A DNA stretch of 64,000 bases, from positions 1 through 64,000 of the forward strand of contig NZ_JAAGPR010000008.1 of the NCBI RefSeq assembly GCF_017104965.1. The letters are read 5' to 3'. Of the stretch, positions 9,162 to 18,073 are shown piece by piece (positions within the stretch are counted from its first letter, which is position 1; the number at the start of each line of letters is the position of its first letter). Source of the stretch: Paraburkholderia sp. Ac-20340 (GTDB taxonomy: Bacteria; Pseudomonadota; Gammaproteobacteria; Burkholderiales; Burkholderiaceae). The position numbers and the translations under genes were made by a program. The notes below the pieces were generated by a model. The model ran no database searches and had not been told where the DNA came from. It worked only from the letters and a program-made list of their open reading frames with translations.

Positions 9162-9616
9162 CGGCACCCGCTCGCGTCGTGAAGATCGGCGAGACGTTCA
9201 GCGACACGCTCGCGCTCTCGCCCGCTTCGGTGAAAGCGTTCGCCACGCTCGTGAACGACATGAACCCGCTTCATCATGACGATGCGTATGCCGCGCAAAG
9301 CCGCTTCGGCGGTTTGATCGCTTCGGGCACGCAGCCCACCGCGCATTTCATGGCGCTGCTCGCGACGCATTTTTCGCAGTATGCGCAGCCGCTCGGTCTG
9401 GAATTCGACATGAAGCTCAAGCGCGCCGCGCAGGCGCACGACGTCATCACCTTCGAATGGCACGTGGTGGCGGCGCACTGGAAAGCGAGCCTCAACGGCG
9501 ATCTCGTGAAGCTCGACGGCACCGCGAAGAACCAGCACGGCGAGACGCTGATCGTCGGCCATTCGACCATACTCGTGATGCCGAAGCCGCAGGCTTCCGA
9601 AGGCGCGGCGCCATGA
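9158..9616 (+). CDS. MaoC-like dehydratase (hot-dog fold)
   Basis: 152 residues, starting in an ATGA overlap with DUF1289. The R-hydratase-type active site is visible as NDMNPLHHDDAYAAQSRFGG around residues 30-50, with catalytic Asp and His, followed by IASGTQPTAHFMALL. Such enzymes hydrate enoyl-CoA to (R)-3-hydroxyacyl-CoA or act on related thioesters. In an organism with a PHA-related gene it could feed polymer synthesis, but this is conjecture. Its stop overlaps the MBL hydrolase start. Confidence 0.8.
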   Translation: MTAPARVVKIGETFSDTLALSPASVKAFATLVNDMNPLHHDDAYAAQSRFGGLIASGTQPTAHFMALLATHFSQYAQPLGLEFDMKLKRAAQAHDVITFEWHVVAAHWKASLNGDLVKLDGTAKNQHGETLIVGHSTILVMPKPQASEGAAP

Positions 9617-10542
9617 GCGAAGCCACGCTGCCTGGATTACCTGCGTCGATACGCGTATTCGAGCGCGGCTGGCTTTCGTCGAACAACGTGCTGCTGGTCG
9701 ATCGCGAACGTAGCGCGCTGGTCGATACCGGTTACGCCACGCACGCGGCGCAAACCGTTGCGCTCGTGCAGCATGCGCTCGCGGGCCGCGCGCTCGACAC
9801 GATAATCAACACGCATCTGCATTCGGATCATTGCGGCGGCAATGCGCAACTGCAGGCGCAATGGCCGTGCGACACGCTGATCCCGGCCGCCAGCGCGCGC
9901 GCCGTGCGCGAGTGGGACGAAGCGCGGCTCAGCTTTCGCGCGACGGCGCAGACCTGCGATCGCTTCGGCTTCACGGGCACGCTGGCGCCCGGCGCACGCC
10001 TGACGATGGGCGGCTTCGACTGGGACGTGATCGGCGCACCGGGCCATGATCCCGATTCGCTGATGCTCTACGCGCCCGAACCGCGCGTGCTGATCAGCGC
10101 CGATGCGCTCTGGGAGCATGGCTTCGGCGTGATCTTCCCGGAACTCGAAGGCGAAAGCGGTTTTGCGGAGCAACAGGCGGTGCTGGACGCTATCGCGCAG
10201 CTAGACGTGGCCACGGTGATTCCGGGTCACGGCCAGCCGTTCACCAACGTGAACACAGCGCTCGAACGGGCGTATTCGCGGCTTGCCTGGCTGCGCGCCG
10301 ATCCCGCACGCAACGCGAAAAACGCGCTCAAGGTGCTGATCGTGTTCAAGCTGCTGGAGGTGCGCACGCTGGGTTTGGGTGCGCTGGAAACGATGCTGGC
10401 CGAAGCCTCGGCGCTGCACGCGGCGGCGCAGCAACTCGCGCTTCAAAGTGCGTGGCCCGCGCTGCTGCGCGAACTGACCGGCGAACTGGCGAAGAGCGGC
10501 GCGCTGGTGCTGCGCGAAGACCGCATCGAAGCGCCTGAATAA
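9613..10542 (+). CDS. Metallo-beta-lactamase-fold hydrolase
   Basis: 309 residues, ATG overlapping the MaoC stop. The metal motif HLHSDHCGG (about residue 72) is a complete HxHxDH; further ligands appear as GAPGHDPDS (about 140) and VIPGHGQP (about 205). A C-terminal helical region (about 230-300) is as in RNase Z/GloB-like cytosolic hydrolases of this subfamily. The substrate is unknown, with thioesters or lactones plausible next to MaoC and HMG-CoA lyase. Last gene of the coupled run. Confidence 0.82.
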   Translation: MSEATLPGLPASIRVFERGWLSSNNVLLVDRERSALVDTGYATHAAQTVALVQHALAGRALDTIINTHLHSDHCGGNAQLQAQWPCDTLIPAASARAVREWDEARLSFRATAQTCDRFGFTGTLAPGARLTMGGFDWDVIGAPGHDPDSLMLYAPEPRVLISADALWEHGFGVIFPELEGESGFAEQQAVLDAIAQLDVATVIPGHGQPFTNVNTALERAYSRLAWLRADPARNAKNALKVLIVFKLLEVRTLGLGALETMLAEASALHAAAQQLALQSAWPALLRELTGELAKSGALVLREDRIEAPE

Positions 10543-10573
10543 AAAAACGCTCGTCCTTTTTGGGGGACGAGCG
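10541..10573 (-). terminator. Rho-independent terminator of the DUF445 gene
   Basis: Stem CGCTCGTCC (10548-10556) pairs with GGACGAGCG (10565-10573). On the minus strand it is followed by seven U, which overlap the TAA stop of the convergent MBL gene. The plus-strand tail lacks a U-run, so it mainly serves the leftward transcript. Confidence 0.8.
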
Positions 10574-10750
10574 AGAGTATCTTGCTCTGACGTGATCAAA
10601 CGTGTGAGCCGATCATACTCGCGCGCGATTGCACGTCGCATCGGTGATTTCCCTACAGACTGACGACGGTGCGCAGCGCCCTCCCAGCCGCCCGAAAATC
10701 ACCCGAATTACTTCGCGATCCGAATCTATATCGCATGCATGAACTACGGC

Positions 10751-12052
10751 TCACATGCCGAGTTGCAGGCGCAACCATTCGAACAGATGCGAGCACAGAT
10801 AGAGCCCAAGCCCGATCGTGCCGCCAATCACCGTCCCGTTCACGCGGATTTCCTGCAAGTCTTTGCCGATCTTCAGCTCGATCAGGCGCGCCGTTTCGCG
10901 CGTGTCCCAGTTGCGCACCGTATCGCGGATGTGATGCGTGAGATAGCGCGAAAACTCCGGCGCCATCGCACGCGCGGCGTCTTCCAGATGGCCGTTGAGC
11001 GAGGCGCGCAGATCGGCGTCGGCGGCAAGCGCTTCGCCCAGCCAGTGCCCGGTGGCGGCCACTTTCGCGTGCAGCGTCGAATCCGGTTGGTCGAGATCGT
11101 CGCGCAGCCAGGCGCGCAGACTGTCCCAAAGCTCGCGCGTGTAATCGTTGAGCGCGCTGCCTTCGCGCAGGCTCGCCTTCAGCTCCTCGCCCTTGCGCAA
11201 AAACGCCGGATCGCTCTTGAGTTGCTGGATCAGCTTTTGCATCACCTCGTCGAACTTCTGGCGCAGATGATGTTCGCGATCCTCGCTCACCTGCAGCAGC
11301 AGACGGCTCACCGCACTCTCCAGCACGCGCGCGCCCTTGTCGCCGAGCCATTCCGAAGGCAGCATCCACTCGCTCTTCGGAAACTCGCCCTTGAGCCCAT
11401 CGACGATGCGCGACGCCACGAACGCACGCGTACTTTCCTCGGCCAGCAGCAGGCCAAGCTGATCGAGCATGCGGTCGAGCAGTTCCTGATGGCGGCCATC
11501 TTTCGTGAGCGTGTCGAGCATCGCGCCCGCCGACTTCGAGAGATCGACCTTGTCGAGCGCCGCATGCAAACCGTCGCGGATAAAAGCCTGGATGCGCGCG
11601 TCGTCGGTGAGGCCGAGCAGGCCGGACATCAGACGCACCGCGTAATCGCCCAGCCGCTGCGCATTCTGCGGCGCGGTCAGCCAGCCCGATAAACGCTCGA
11701 CGGGATCGTGCCGGCGAATCAGCCCGACCAGCGAATTCACGTCGAGAAACTTCTCCTGCACGAACACGGCGAGTTCGTCCGCGATGCGATCCTTGTTGCG
11801 CGGAATCACGCCCGTACGCGCGGCGATGAAAGGAATCGGCACGCGCCGGAACAGCGCCACCACGGCGAACCAGTCGGCCAGCGCGCCCACCATCGAGGCT
11901 TCGCTCACAGCCTTGATGCCGTCGACGATCACGCCCGGCGGCGACAGCGCCGTGACGACGAACACCACGGCGGCCGCGATCAACAGGAAAAGCGCGCGAC
12001 GTTTGGCGCGAATGAGTTCGGCTTCGTCGCGGCTGAGTTCGGATGAGGACAT
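10751..12052 (-). CDS. DUF445 membrane protein
   Basis: 433 residues. A hydrophobic hairpin at about 20-65 (FLLIAAAVVFVVTALSPPG, then SMVGALADWFAVVALFR) is the conserved DUF445/YjiN signature, and a second membrane segment lies at the extreme C-terminus (IGGTIGLGLYLCSHLFEW). The middle 300 residues are helical and charged, probably cytosolic or periplasmic. The role is unknown in the family. The gene is monocistronic between two convergent or same-strand neighbours, with a clear terminator 180 bp downstream. Confidence 0.85.
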   Translation of the reverse strand: MSSSELSRDEAELIRAKRRALFLLIAAAVVFVVTALSPPGVIVDGIKAVSEASMVGALADWFAVVALFRRVPIPFIAARTGVIPRNKDRIADELAVFVQEKFLDVNSLVGLIRRHDPVERLSGWLTAPQNAQRLGDYAVRLMSGLLGLTDDARIQAFIRDGLHAALDKVDLSKSAGAMLDTLTKDGRHQELLDRMLDQLGLLLAEESTRAFVASRIVDGLKGEFPKSEWMLPSEWLGDKGARVLESAVSRLLLQVSEDREHHLRQKFDEVMQKLIQQLKSDPAFLRKGEELKASLREGSALNDYTRELWDSLRAWLRDDLDQPDSTLHAKVAATGHWLGEALAADADLRASLNGHLEDAARAMAPEFSRYLTHHIRDTVRNWDTRETARLIELKIGKDLQEIRVNGTVIGGTIGLGLYLCSHLFEWLRLQLGM

Positions 12053-12138
12053 GCGCAGGCGGATCGGAGTGCATTGAGATCCGCGCCATTATGCGGGCAG
12101 TCTCCGAACCATGCGGCTCGCGCGGGCGGCGCGCCGCC

Positions 12139-13041
12139 TTAAACCGTCGACGCTTTCTCGCGCTGCGGCACGATCCGCCAGCCGAGGTTCACGCCGGCCG
12201 CCGCGAGCAGGATCAGCGCCGCGCCCGCGATCTGGATCAACGCCAGGCGCTGGCCGAACGCGAACCAGTCCACCAGGATCGCCATCACCGGATAGATGAA
12301 GGACAGCGCGCCCGTCATCGCCGTGGGCAGTTTCTGGATCGCTCCGTACAGCAGTACGTACATCACGCCCGTATGCACGATGCCGAGCGTGACGATCTGC
12401 GCCCAGTGCACGGGCGTATCGGGCAGCGTGCCGTAGTGCACGAACGGCGCGAGCGCCAGCGCGCCGAAACCCAGTTGCACGAGCGCGAGCAGATGCGGCG
12501 GCGTGCCCTTCAGATGCCGCGTGATGATCGCCGAGATCGCATAGAGGAAGGCCGCGCCCGCCGCGCAGGCCACACCCGCGAGATATTCGCCCGGCACCGC
12601 GAGCACGGCAGGCGGCACCTCGACCACGCCCACGAGGCCGACGAAGGCGAGCGCGAGCCACACGATCGTCGATGCGCTCACGCGTTCGCGCAGCAGCAGC
12701 GCGCCGAGTCCGACCAGCATGAAGGGCTGCGTGTTGTAGACGGCCGTGGCCATGGAAATCGACGCCCGCGAATACGCCGCAAACAGCAGCACCCAGTTCG
12801 CGACGATGGCCGCGCCGCCCAGCATCGCGAGCCCGAGTGTGCGCCACGGCAGCAACGCCCGCCGATAAAGCCCGAGCGCCGCGCACACCAGCGCCAGCGT
12901 CGCGCCGCCCAGCACGCAGCGCATGAACACGACATTGAGCGCGGGCTGCTTCGACGCCACCACGAGCCAGCCGATGGTGCCGGACATCAGCATCGCGACG
13001 ATCATTTCGCCCGCGCCGCGGCGTACTTCAGGGGAAGCCAT
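12139..13041 (-). CDS. EamA-family (DMT) metabolite exporter
   Basis: 300 residues, ten predicted transmembrane helices in two EamA repeats (about 10-140 and 150-285). The second ATG of MLMASPEV (13041) is chosen because GAGG lies 9 nt ahead of it; the ATG at 13047 is only 3 nt from it. Such transporters export amino acids or other metabolites. A divergent Lrp-type regulator 119 bp away suggests amino-acid-responsive control, a common arrangement. The substrate is not deducible. Confidence 0.85.
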   Translation of the reverse strand: MASPEVRRGAGEMIVAMLMSGTIGWLVVASKQPALNVVFMRCVLGGATLALVCAALGLYRRALLPWRTLGLAMLGGAAIVANWVLLFAAYSRASISMATAVYNTQPFMLVGLGALLLRERVSASTIVWLALAFVGLVGVVEVPPAVLAVPGEYLAGVACAAGAAFLYAISAIITRHLKGTPPHLLALVQLGFGALALAPFVHYGTLPDTPVHWAQIVTLGIVHTGVMYVLLYGAIQKLPTAMTGALSFIYPVMAILVDWFAFGQRLALIQIAGAALILLAAAGVNLGWRIVPQREKASTV

Positions 13042-13160
13042 GAGCATTTTCCTCGCAAGAATCTGCGAATTAGTTTACTGGCTGTACAAGGCGGAATACA
13101 TGGCGAAAACAAGGCCGAAACTGCTCATAGCCTTAGAATCGAAGGCAATCTGCCCTTTGG

Positions 13161-13643
13161 ATGAGCGAAATCATGAACACACGTGCGAATACATCCGCGC
13201 CCGCTGCGCTCGATGACATCGACCGCGCGCTGCTTGCGGCGCTCGCCGAAGATGCGCGCGCCAGCGTGAGCGAACTGGCGCGGCAGATCGGGCTATCGGC
13301 GCCCAGCACGTCGGAGCGCATGCGCCGGCTCGAAGCGCAGGGCGTGATCGGCGGTTACACGGTGCGTATCGACCCGCGTGCGCTCGGCTACACGCTGCAG
13401 GCGATCGTGCGCGTAAAGCCGCTGCCGGGCCAGTTGCATCTGGTGGAGGCGATGTTGCGGCGCATTCCCGAGTTCATCGAATGCGACAAGGTGACGGGCG
13501 ACGACTGCTTTATCGCCCGCGTCTACCTGCATTCGATCGAGCAACTCGACGACATTCTCAACAAGGTCACCGAGCGCGCGGAGACGAGCAGCGCCATCGT
13601 CAAATCGACGCCGGTGCCGCGCCGTCTGCCGCCGCTCGTGTAG
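13161..13643 (+). CDS. Lrp/AsnC-family transcriptional regulator
   Basis: 160 residues. Winged-helix HTH at about 20-65 (LDDIDRALLAALAEDARASVSELARQIGLS, APSTSERMRRLEAQGVI), then a RAM ligand-binding domain at about 80-150 with the conserved GDDCFIARVYL. Divergent from the EamA exporter, which it probably controls in response to an amino acid. An internal ATG at 13173 is an alternative start, since neither has a strong ribosome site. Confidence 0.88.
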   Translation: MSEIMNTRANTSAPAALDDIDRALLAALAEDARASVSELARQIGLSAPSTSERMRRLEAQGVIGGYTVRIDPRALGYTLQAIVRVKPLPGQLHLVEAMLRRIPEFIECDKVTGDDCFIARVYLHSIEQLDDILNKVTERAETSSAIVKSTPVPRRLPPLV

Positions 13644-13652
13644 AACGCGCGC

Positions 13653-14558
13653 TCAGCGTTCGGTGGCTTCGTCGGTGGCTTCGAAGAACGCCAGCATTTC
13701 GGCCACCAGCGCTTCGTGCGCTTCCTCGGGAATGTAGTGGCCGCAGTCCAGCGCGCGGCCGCTCACGTCGCGCGCGACCTTGCGCCATTCCGCCAGCGGA
13801 TCGAAGCAGCGCTCGATCACGCCATGCTCGCCCCACAGCACGCGCAACGGGCAACCCACTTTATGGCCGCGTTCGATATCGGCGCGATCGTGTTCGAGGT
13901 CGATGGTCGCGGAGGCGCGATAGTCTTCGCACATCGCGTGCACCGCGCCCGGCTGGCGCAGCGCCGCGCGATACGCGCCCAGCGCCTTCGGGGCGAACGG
14001 CGCGAGGCCCGCGTGACGGCTGCCCATCACGCGCTCGATATAGGCATCGGGATTCGCGCCGATCAGCGCTTCGGGCAGCGGCTCGGGCTGGATCAGCAGG
14101 AACCAGTGGAAATAGAGCGTGGCGAATTCGCGGTCGGTCTGCTCGTACATGGCGAGCGTGGGCGCGATATCGAGCAGCATCAGCCGTTCGACAGCCTCCG
14201 CATGATCGAGCGCCATGCGATGCGCCACACGCGCGCCGCGATCGTGCGCGCACACCAGGAAGCGTTCGAAGCCGAAGTGGCGCATGACCTCGACCTGATC
14301 GGCGGCCATTGCGCGTTTCGAGTACGCGGCGTGGCTCGCGTCGCTGGCCGGTTTCGACGAATCGCCGTAACCGCGCAGATCGGTGGCAATCACGGTGAAG
14401 TGCTGCGCCAGATCCGCCGCACAGCGATGCCAGATCATGTGCGTCTGCGGATGACCATGCAGGAGCAGCAACGGCGGGCCTTCGCCGCCGCGCATCCCGT
14501 TGATCTCGACGCCGCCCGCGGTCCGGACGGTGAAAGGCGTGTATCCCTCAAACGGCAT
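13653..14558 (-). CDS. Fluoroacetate/haloacetate dehalogenase-like alpha/beta hydrolase
   Basis: 301 residues from the ATG at 14558 (GAGAGAGA 7 nt upstream). The residue set matches fluoroacetate dehalogenases (EC 3.8.1.3). HGHPQT is the oxyanion loop and RGYGDS follows. HDRGARVAHR supplies the Asp nucleophile and the two carboxylate-binding arginines. FHWFLLIQP supplies the His-Trp halide pocket, DYRASATIDLEHD the pocket Tyr, and DCGHYIPEEAHE the catalytic His. Length equals that family (about 300). Epoxide hydrolases share the fold, but the HW pair and DRGAR favour dehalogenase. No substrate transporter is adjacent. Activity is inferred. Confidence 0.75.
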   Translation of the reverse strand: MPFEGYTPFTVRTAGGVEINGMRGGEGPPLLLLHGHPQTHMIWHRCAADLAQHFTVIATDLRGYGDSSKPASDASHAAYSKRAMAADQVEVMRHFGFERFLVCAHDRGARVAHRMALDHAEAVERLMLLDIAPTLAMYEQTDREFATLYFHWFLLIQPEPLPEALIGANPDAYIERVMGSRHAGLAPFAPKALGAYRAALRQPGAVHAMCEDYRASATIDLEHDRADIERGHKVGCPLRVLWGEHGVIERCFDPLAEWRKVARDVSGRALDCGHYIPEEAHEALVAEMLAFFEATDEATER

Positions 14559-14701
14559 GATTTGTCTCTCTCTTGTCCCTGTTGGTCTGCTGCCATTGTA
14601 TGAGGCGTGCGCGAGCCCAAAGCGTGGTTTCGGGCTCGTAGCGCTAGAAACCGAACACTCCCTCGAATCCGCTTCGAACCCGGTCCGGGCGACAGCGTGC
14701 C

Positions 14702-14707
14702 TATAAT
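14702..14707 (+). promoter_or_regulatory. Consensus -10 element upstream of nitronate monooxygenase
   Basis: A perfect TATAAT lies 87 bp before the ATG at 14794, inside the divergent interval with the dehalogenase-like gene. No good -35 stands at 16-18 bp, so activator dependence is possible. Confidence 0.45.
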
Positions 14708-14793
14708 CGAACGACCGTTTTTGACCGATTCTGGCTGGCGCGCCGCCCTGCATCGGCCAGCGCCGCGCGCCGCGTGCCCAAGGAGATCCGCTC

Positions 14794-15753
14794 ATGGCCT
14801 TGCCTGCCGTTCTGCAGAACCTGTCGTTGCCCGTCGTCGCCTCGCCGATGTTTATCGTCAGCTATCCCGATCTCGTGCTGGCGCAGTGCAAGGCGGGGAT
14901 CGTCGGTTCGTTTCCGGCACTCAACGCGCGTCCCGCCGAACTGCTCGACGAATGGCTCACGCAGATCCAGGCGCAACTCGCGGCGCACAAGGCCGCCCAC
15001 CCGGATGCCGTGATCGGGCCGATCGCCGTGAACCAGATCGTTCATCAGTCGAATGCGCGCCTGGAGCACGACATCGGCGTATGCGTGAAACATCAGGTGC
15101 CGATCTTCATCACCAGCCTGCGCGCGCCGCCGAAGGAACTGCTCGACGCCGTGCATGGCTATGGCGGCATCGTGCTGCACGACGTCATCAATCTGCGGCA
15201 TGCGGGCAAGGCGCTCGAAGCGAGCGTGGATGGGCTGATTCTCGTGGCGGCGGGCGCGGGCGGGCATGCGGGCACGACCTCGCCGTTCGCGCTGGTGGGC
15301 GAAGTGCGGCGCATGTTCGACGGCCCGCTCGTGCTGTCGGGCGCGATCGCCAACGGCGGCTCGATCCTCGCCGCGCAGGCGATGGGCGCCGACCTCGCCT
15401 ACATGGGCACGCGCTTTATCGCCACCCAGGAAGCGCATGCGGTGGAGGGCTACAAGCACGCGATCCTGGGCGCCAAGGCCGCCGACATCGTCTACACGAA
15501 CCTGTTCACGGGCGTGCACGGCAACTACATCCGCGAGAGCATCGTCAACGCGGGGCTCGACCCGGACGCGCTGCCCGAATCGGATAAATCGGCGATGAAC
15601 TTCGGCGGCGACAAGACCAAGGCGTGGAAGGACATCTGGGGCGCGGGCCAGGGCGTCGGGTTGATGGACGATGTGCCGTCGGTGGCGGAACTGGTCGCGC
15701 GCCTGAAAAGCGAGTACGACGAAGCGAAGGCGCGGCTCGGGATCGCGCGATAA
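14794..15753 (+). CDS. Nitronate monooxygenase (NMO/2-nitropropane dioxygenase family)
   Basis: 319 residues, with AAGGAG 8 nt before the ATG. FMN-binding TIM barrel: PVVASPMFIVSYPDLVLAQC at the N-terminus, a histidine in GIVLHDVIN near 130, the phosphate-binding loop VAAGAGGHAGTTSPFAL around 155, and the second glycine-rich block GAIANGGSILAAQAMGAD around 190. It oxidises alkyl nitronates (for example the toxin propionate 3-nitronate) to carbonyl plus nitrite. A second, more distant NMO-type gene lies at 61794-62909. Confidence 0.87.
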   Translation: MALPAVLQNLSLPVVASPMFIVSYPDLVLAQCKAGIVGSFPALNARPAELLDEWLTQIQAQLAAHKAAHPDAVIGPIAVNQIVHQSNARLEHDIGVCVKHQVPIFITSLRAPPKELLDAVHGYGGIVLHDVINLRHAGKALEASVDGLILVAAGAGGHAGTTSPFALVGEVRRMFDGPLVLSGAIANGGSILAAQAMGADLAYMGTRFIATQEAHAVEGYKHAILGAKAADIVYTNLFTGVHGNYIRESIVNAGLDPDALPESDKSAMNFGGDKTKAWKDIWGAGQGVGLMDDVPSVAELVARLKSEYDEAKARLGIAR

Positions 15754-15782
15754 CCCGATCGCGCGATCAGGCTTTGGGTCGC

Positions 15783-16727
15783 TTAGACCTTCACGCGCTG
15801 CGCCAGCGCGCGGATTTCGTCGGCATTCGGCCAGAGCGCACGTTCGCCGAAGCGCGCGGCGAGAAAGTCCACGAACGAGCGCACTTTCGCCGACAGATGG
15901 CGGCGGCTCGCGTAGACCGCGTAGATGGGCAACTCGCGCGGCGGCAGCGCATCGACGAGCAGCGGCACGAGACGGCCTTCGGCGATATCGTCGCCGATCA
16001 CTTCGGTGCCGAGCATCGACAGTCCGCCGCCTTGCAGCACCACCACGCGCAGCGCTTCCAGATGATTGACGATGAGGTTGCCGCCCGGCTTCGGGCGCGC
16101 GCCCGCTTCGGAGAACGGCGCGAGTTCCGCCGCCGAAGCGCCCGCGTAATGCACGAACTTGTGCTTCGCGAGATCGGCGACCGTTTTCGGCACGCCATGG
16201 CGGCGCAGATACTCCGGCGAGGCGCACAGCACGATATGCGCGGTCGCCAGCGGCCGCGCGATCAACGACGACGACTTCAGCCCCGAAGGCGAGGCGCGGA
16301 TCGCCACGTCGAAGCCTTCGTCGATCAACTCGACCACGCGGTCCGACAAGGTGATATCGACGGTCACCTGGGGGAAATCCGCCGCGTAATCGGCCACCGC
16401 GCCCATCACGTGGCGCAGACCGAAAGCCGTCAGCGACGACACGCGCAGCCGCCCTTGCGGCACCACGCTGGCCGCGCCCACGGCCTGGCCGGCTTCGTCG
16501 AGTTCCGTCAGCGCCTGGGCGACGCGTTCGTAGTATTCGCGGCCCGCTTCGGTCGGCGCGACGCGGCGCGTCGTGCGGTTCAGCAGCCGCGCGTTGAGCT
16601 GCTGCTCCAGGTGCATCACGTGTTTGCTGGCCATCGCCGCGGACATGCCCATCCGCTCGGCCGCCGCGACGAAGCTCCCCGCTTCCACCACCTGCCGGAA
16701 AACTTTCATGCTGACGAGGGTATCCAT
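15783..16727 (-). CDS. LysR-family transcriptional regulator
   Basis: 314 residues from the ATG at 16727 (MDTLVSMKVFRQVVEAGSF). HTH at about residues 5-63 (GSFVAAAERMGMSAAMASKHVMHLEQQL), then a periplasmic-binding-protein-like effector domain at about 90-300. The N-terminal pattern belongs to the large CrgA/AaeR-like group common in Burkholderia. An upstream in-frame start at 16787 has no support from the HTH position. It converges on the nitronate monooxygenase and lies downstream of a porin terminator; its target cannot be read from context. Confidence 0.87.
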   Translation of the reverse strand: MDTLVSMKVFRQVVEAGSFVAAAERMGMSAAMASKHVMHLEQQLNARLLNRTTRRVAPTEAGREYYERVAQALTELDEAGQAVGAASVVPQGRLRVSSLTAFGLRHVMGAVADYAADFPQVTVDITLSDRVVELIDEGFDVAIRASPSGLKSSSLIARPLATAHIVLCASPEYLRRHGVPKTVADLAKHKFVHYAGASAAELAPFSEAGARPKPGGNLIVNHLEALRVVVLQGGGLSMLGTEVIGDDIAEGRLVPLLVDALPPRELPIYAVYASRRHLSAKVRSFVDFLAARFGERALWPNADEIRALAQRVKV

Positions 16728-16878
16728 CGCGCTGCTCTTGCTCGTATCGGTTAAACGGTAAAACGGTCTGACGTGATCAGGAAACAATCCGCGTTATTGT
16801 GCGCGCTTTATCAATTACTGGTAGCCAAACGCGCAGCCTGCGATCTTTCGGCTTCTTTCCGCTTCTTTCCGGCGCGCC

Positions 16879-16917
16879 AAAGAAAAACCCCCGCGCTGCG
16901 GACAGCGCGGGGGTTTT
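16879..16917 (-). terminator. Terminator of porin 1
   Basis: A 15-bp stem (16884-16898 with 16903-16917; core CCCCCGCGCTG) with loop CGGA is followed on the minus strand by a U-rich tail. It lies 45 bp beyond the porin stop. Confidence 0.9.
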
Positions 16918-16963
16918 CCTGGCAATGCGTGGCGTTGCCACGCGAAGCGATGCGGCCGAACGC

Positions 16964-18073
16964 TTAGAACTTCGCGCGCAGGCCCACGCCGTAGGTCATG
17001 CCCGTCGACATGTTGTCGTAGTGGTCGTACATGTACGCGGCATACAGGTCGGTGCGCTTCGAGAGCGGGTAGTCGTAACCGACCGCTGCCGTGTTGTGCG
17101 TCTGGTTCAGGCCGCCGCTGTCGCGCGAGTACGCGTACGACGCCATCACCGTGCCCGGGCCGACCGGCACCGACACGCCGCCTTGCGCCGTGTTGACGTG
17201 CCAGCTGCTGATGTCGCTGTTGTTGTTCGTGTACATGTACTGGCCGAAGAACTTCGCGTACTTCAGGTCGTACGACAGACCCACCTGCGCAACGCTCTGG
17301 CTGCGCAGACCGACGACGGTCACGTCGCCGCTCAGGATGCTGCCGATATCGCCGGGCGAGCTGTTGAAGTTCACGTACTGATACACCGCCGTGGCAGCGA
17401 ACGGGCCGTGGAAGTACAGCGCCTGGGCGCTCCACTTCTTCTTGCCGTTTTCGCCGGCCGTGTTGCCGAGCGCGTACATCACCGAGCCCGACAGGCCGTT
17501 GAAGTTCGGCGTCGAGTACTGGATCGCGTTGTTCCAGCCCGAATCGCCCACCACGCCCTGGTCGGTCGTGTAGGTCGGGTACGTCGAAAGGCCGAGGTAC
17601 ACGTGGTACACCATCGGCGAGAAGGTGTACGAATCGATGAACGGGTTGAACAGGATCGTCGAGACGAACAGTTGCGTCGTCAGACGGCCCGCCGTGACCG
17701 TACCGTAGGGCGATTCGATACCCACGTACGAGTTACGCGCGAAGAACGTGTCACCCGAGAAGCGGCCGTACTGGCCGTTCTGTGCGCGGAAGAAGCTTTC
17801 CAGCGTGAAGATCGCCTTGTAGCCGCCGCCCAGATCCTCGGAGCCCTTCAAGCCCCAGTAGGACGTGGACATACCGCCGCCGCCGACATTCCATGCGGTC
17901 TGGCTGCCGGGGAAGCGCGTGGCGCCGACCCACTCGTCGACCTGACCATAGAGCTGCACGCTCGACTGTGCGAAGGCCGACGACGATGCGGCGGCGAGCA
18001 CGGCGGCGATGGCGCCGGCCTTAAGGGACGTACGCAGCGGCGCACGCAGCGCGCGGCTAACGGCTGATTTCAT
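16964..18073 (-). CDS. Burkholderia-type outer-membrane porin
   Basis: 369 residues from the ATG at 18073, with AGGAG 5 nt upstream. A signal peptide ends at SSSAFA before QSSVQLYGQVDEW, the canonical first strand of Gram-negative porin_4 (OmpC-like) proteins. It contains GLKGSEDLGGGYKAIF, the usual second strand motif, and ends in the barrel-terminal Phe (GVGLRAKF) needed for BAM recognition. It forms a trimeric 16-strand diffusion channel. Monocistronic, with a long 5' region and a strong terminator. A paralogue is at 46130-47251. Confidence 0.93.
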   Translation of the reverse strand: MKSAVSRALRAPLRTSLKAGAIAAVLAAASSSAFAQSSVQLYGQVDEWVGATRFPGSQTAWNVGGGGMSTSYWGLKGSEDLGGGYKAIFTLESFFRAQNGQYGRFSGDTFFARNSYVGIESPYGTVTAGRLTTQLFVSTILFNPFIDSYTFSPMVYHVYLGLSTYPTYTTDQGVVGDSGWNNAIQYSTPNFNGLSGSVMYALGNTAGENGKKKWSAQALYFHGPFAATAVYQYVNFNSSPGDIGSILSGDVTVVGLRSQSVAQVGLSYDLKYAKFFGQYMYTNNNSDISSWHVNTAQGGVSVPVGPGTVMASYAYSRDSGGLNQTHNTAAVGYDYPLSKRTDLYAAYMYDHYDNMSTGMTYGVGLRAKF

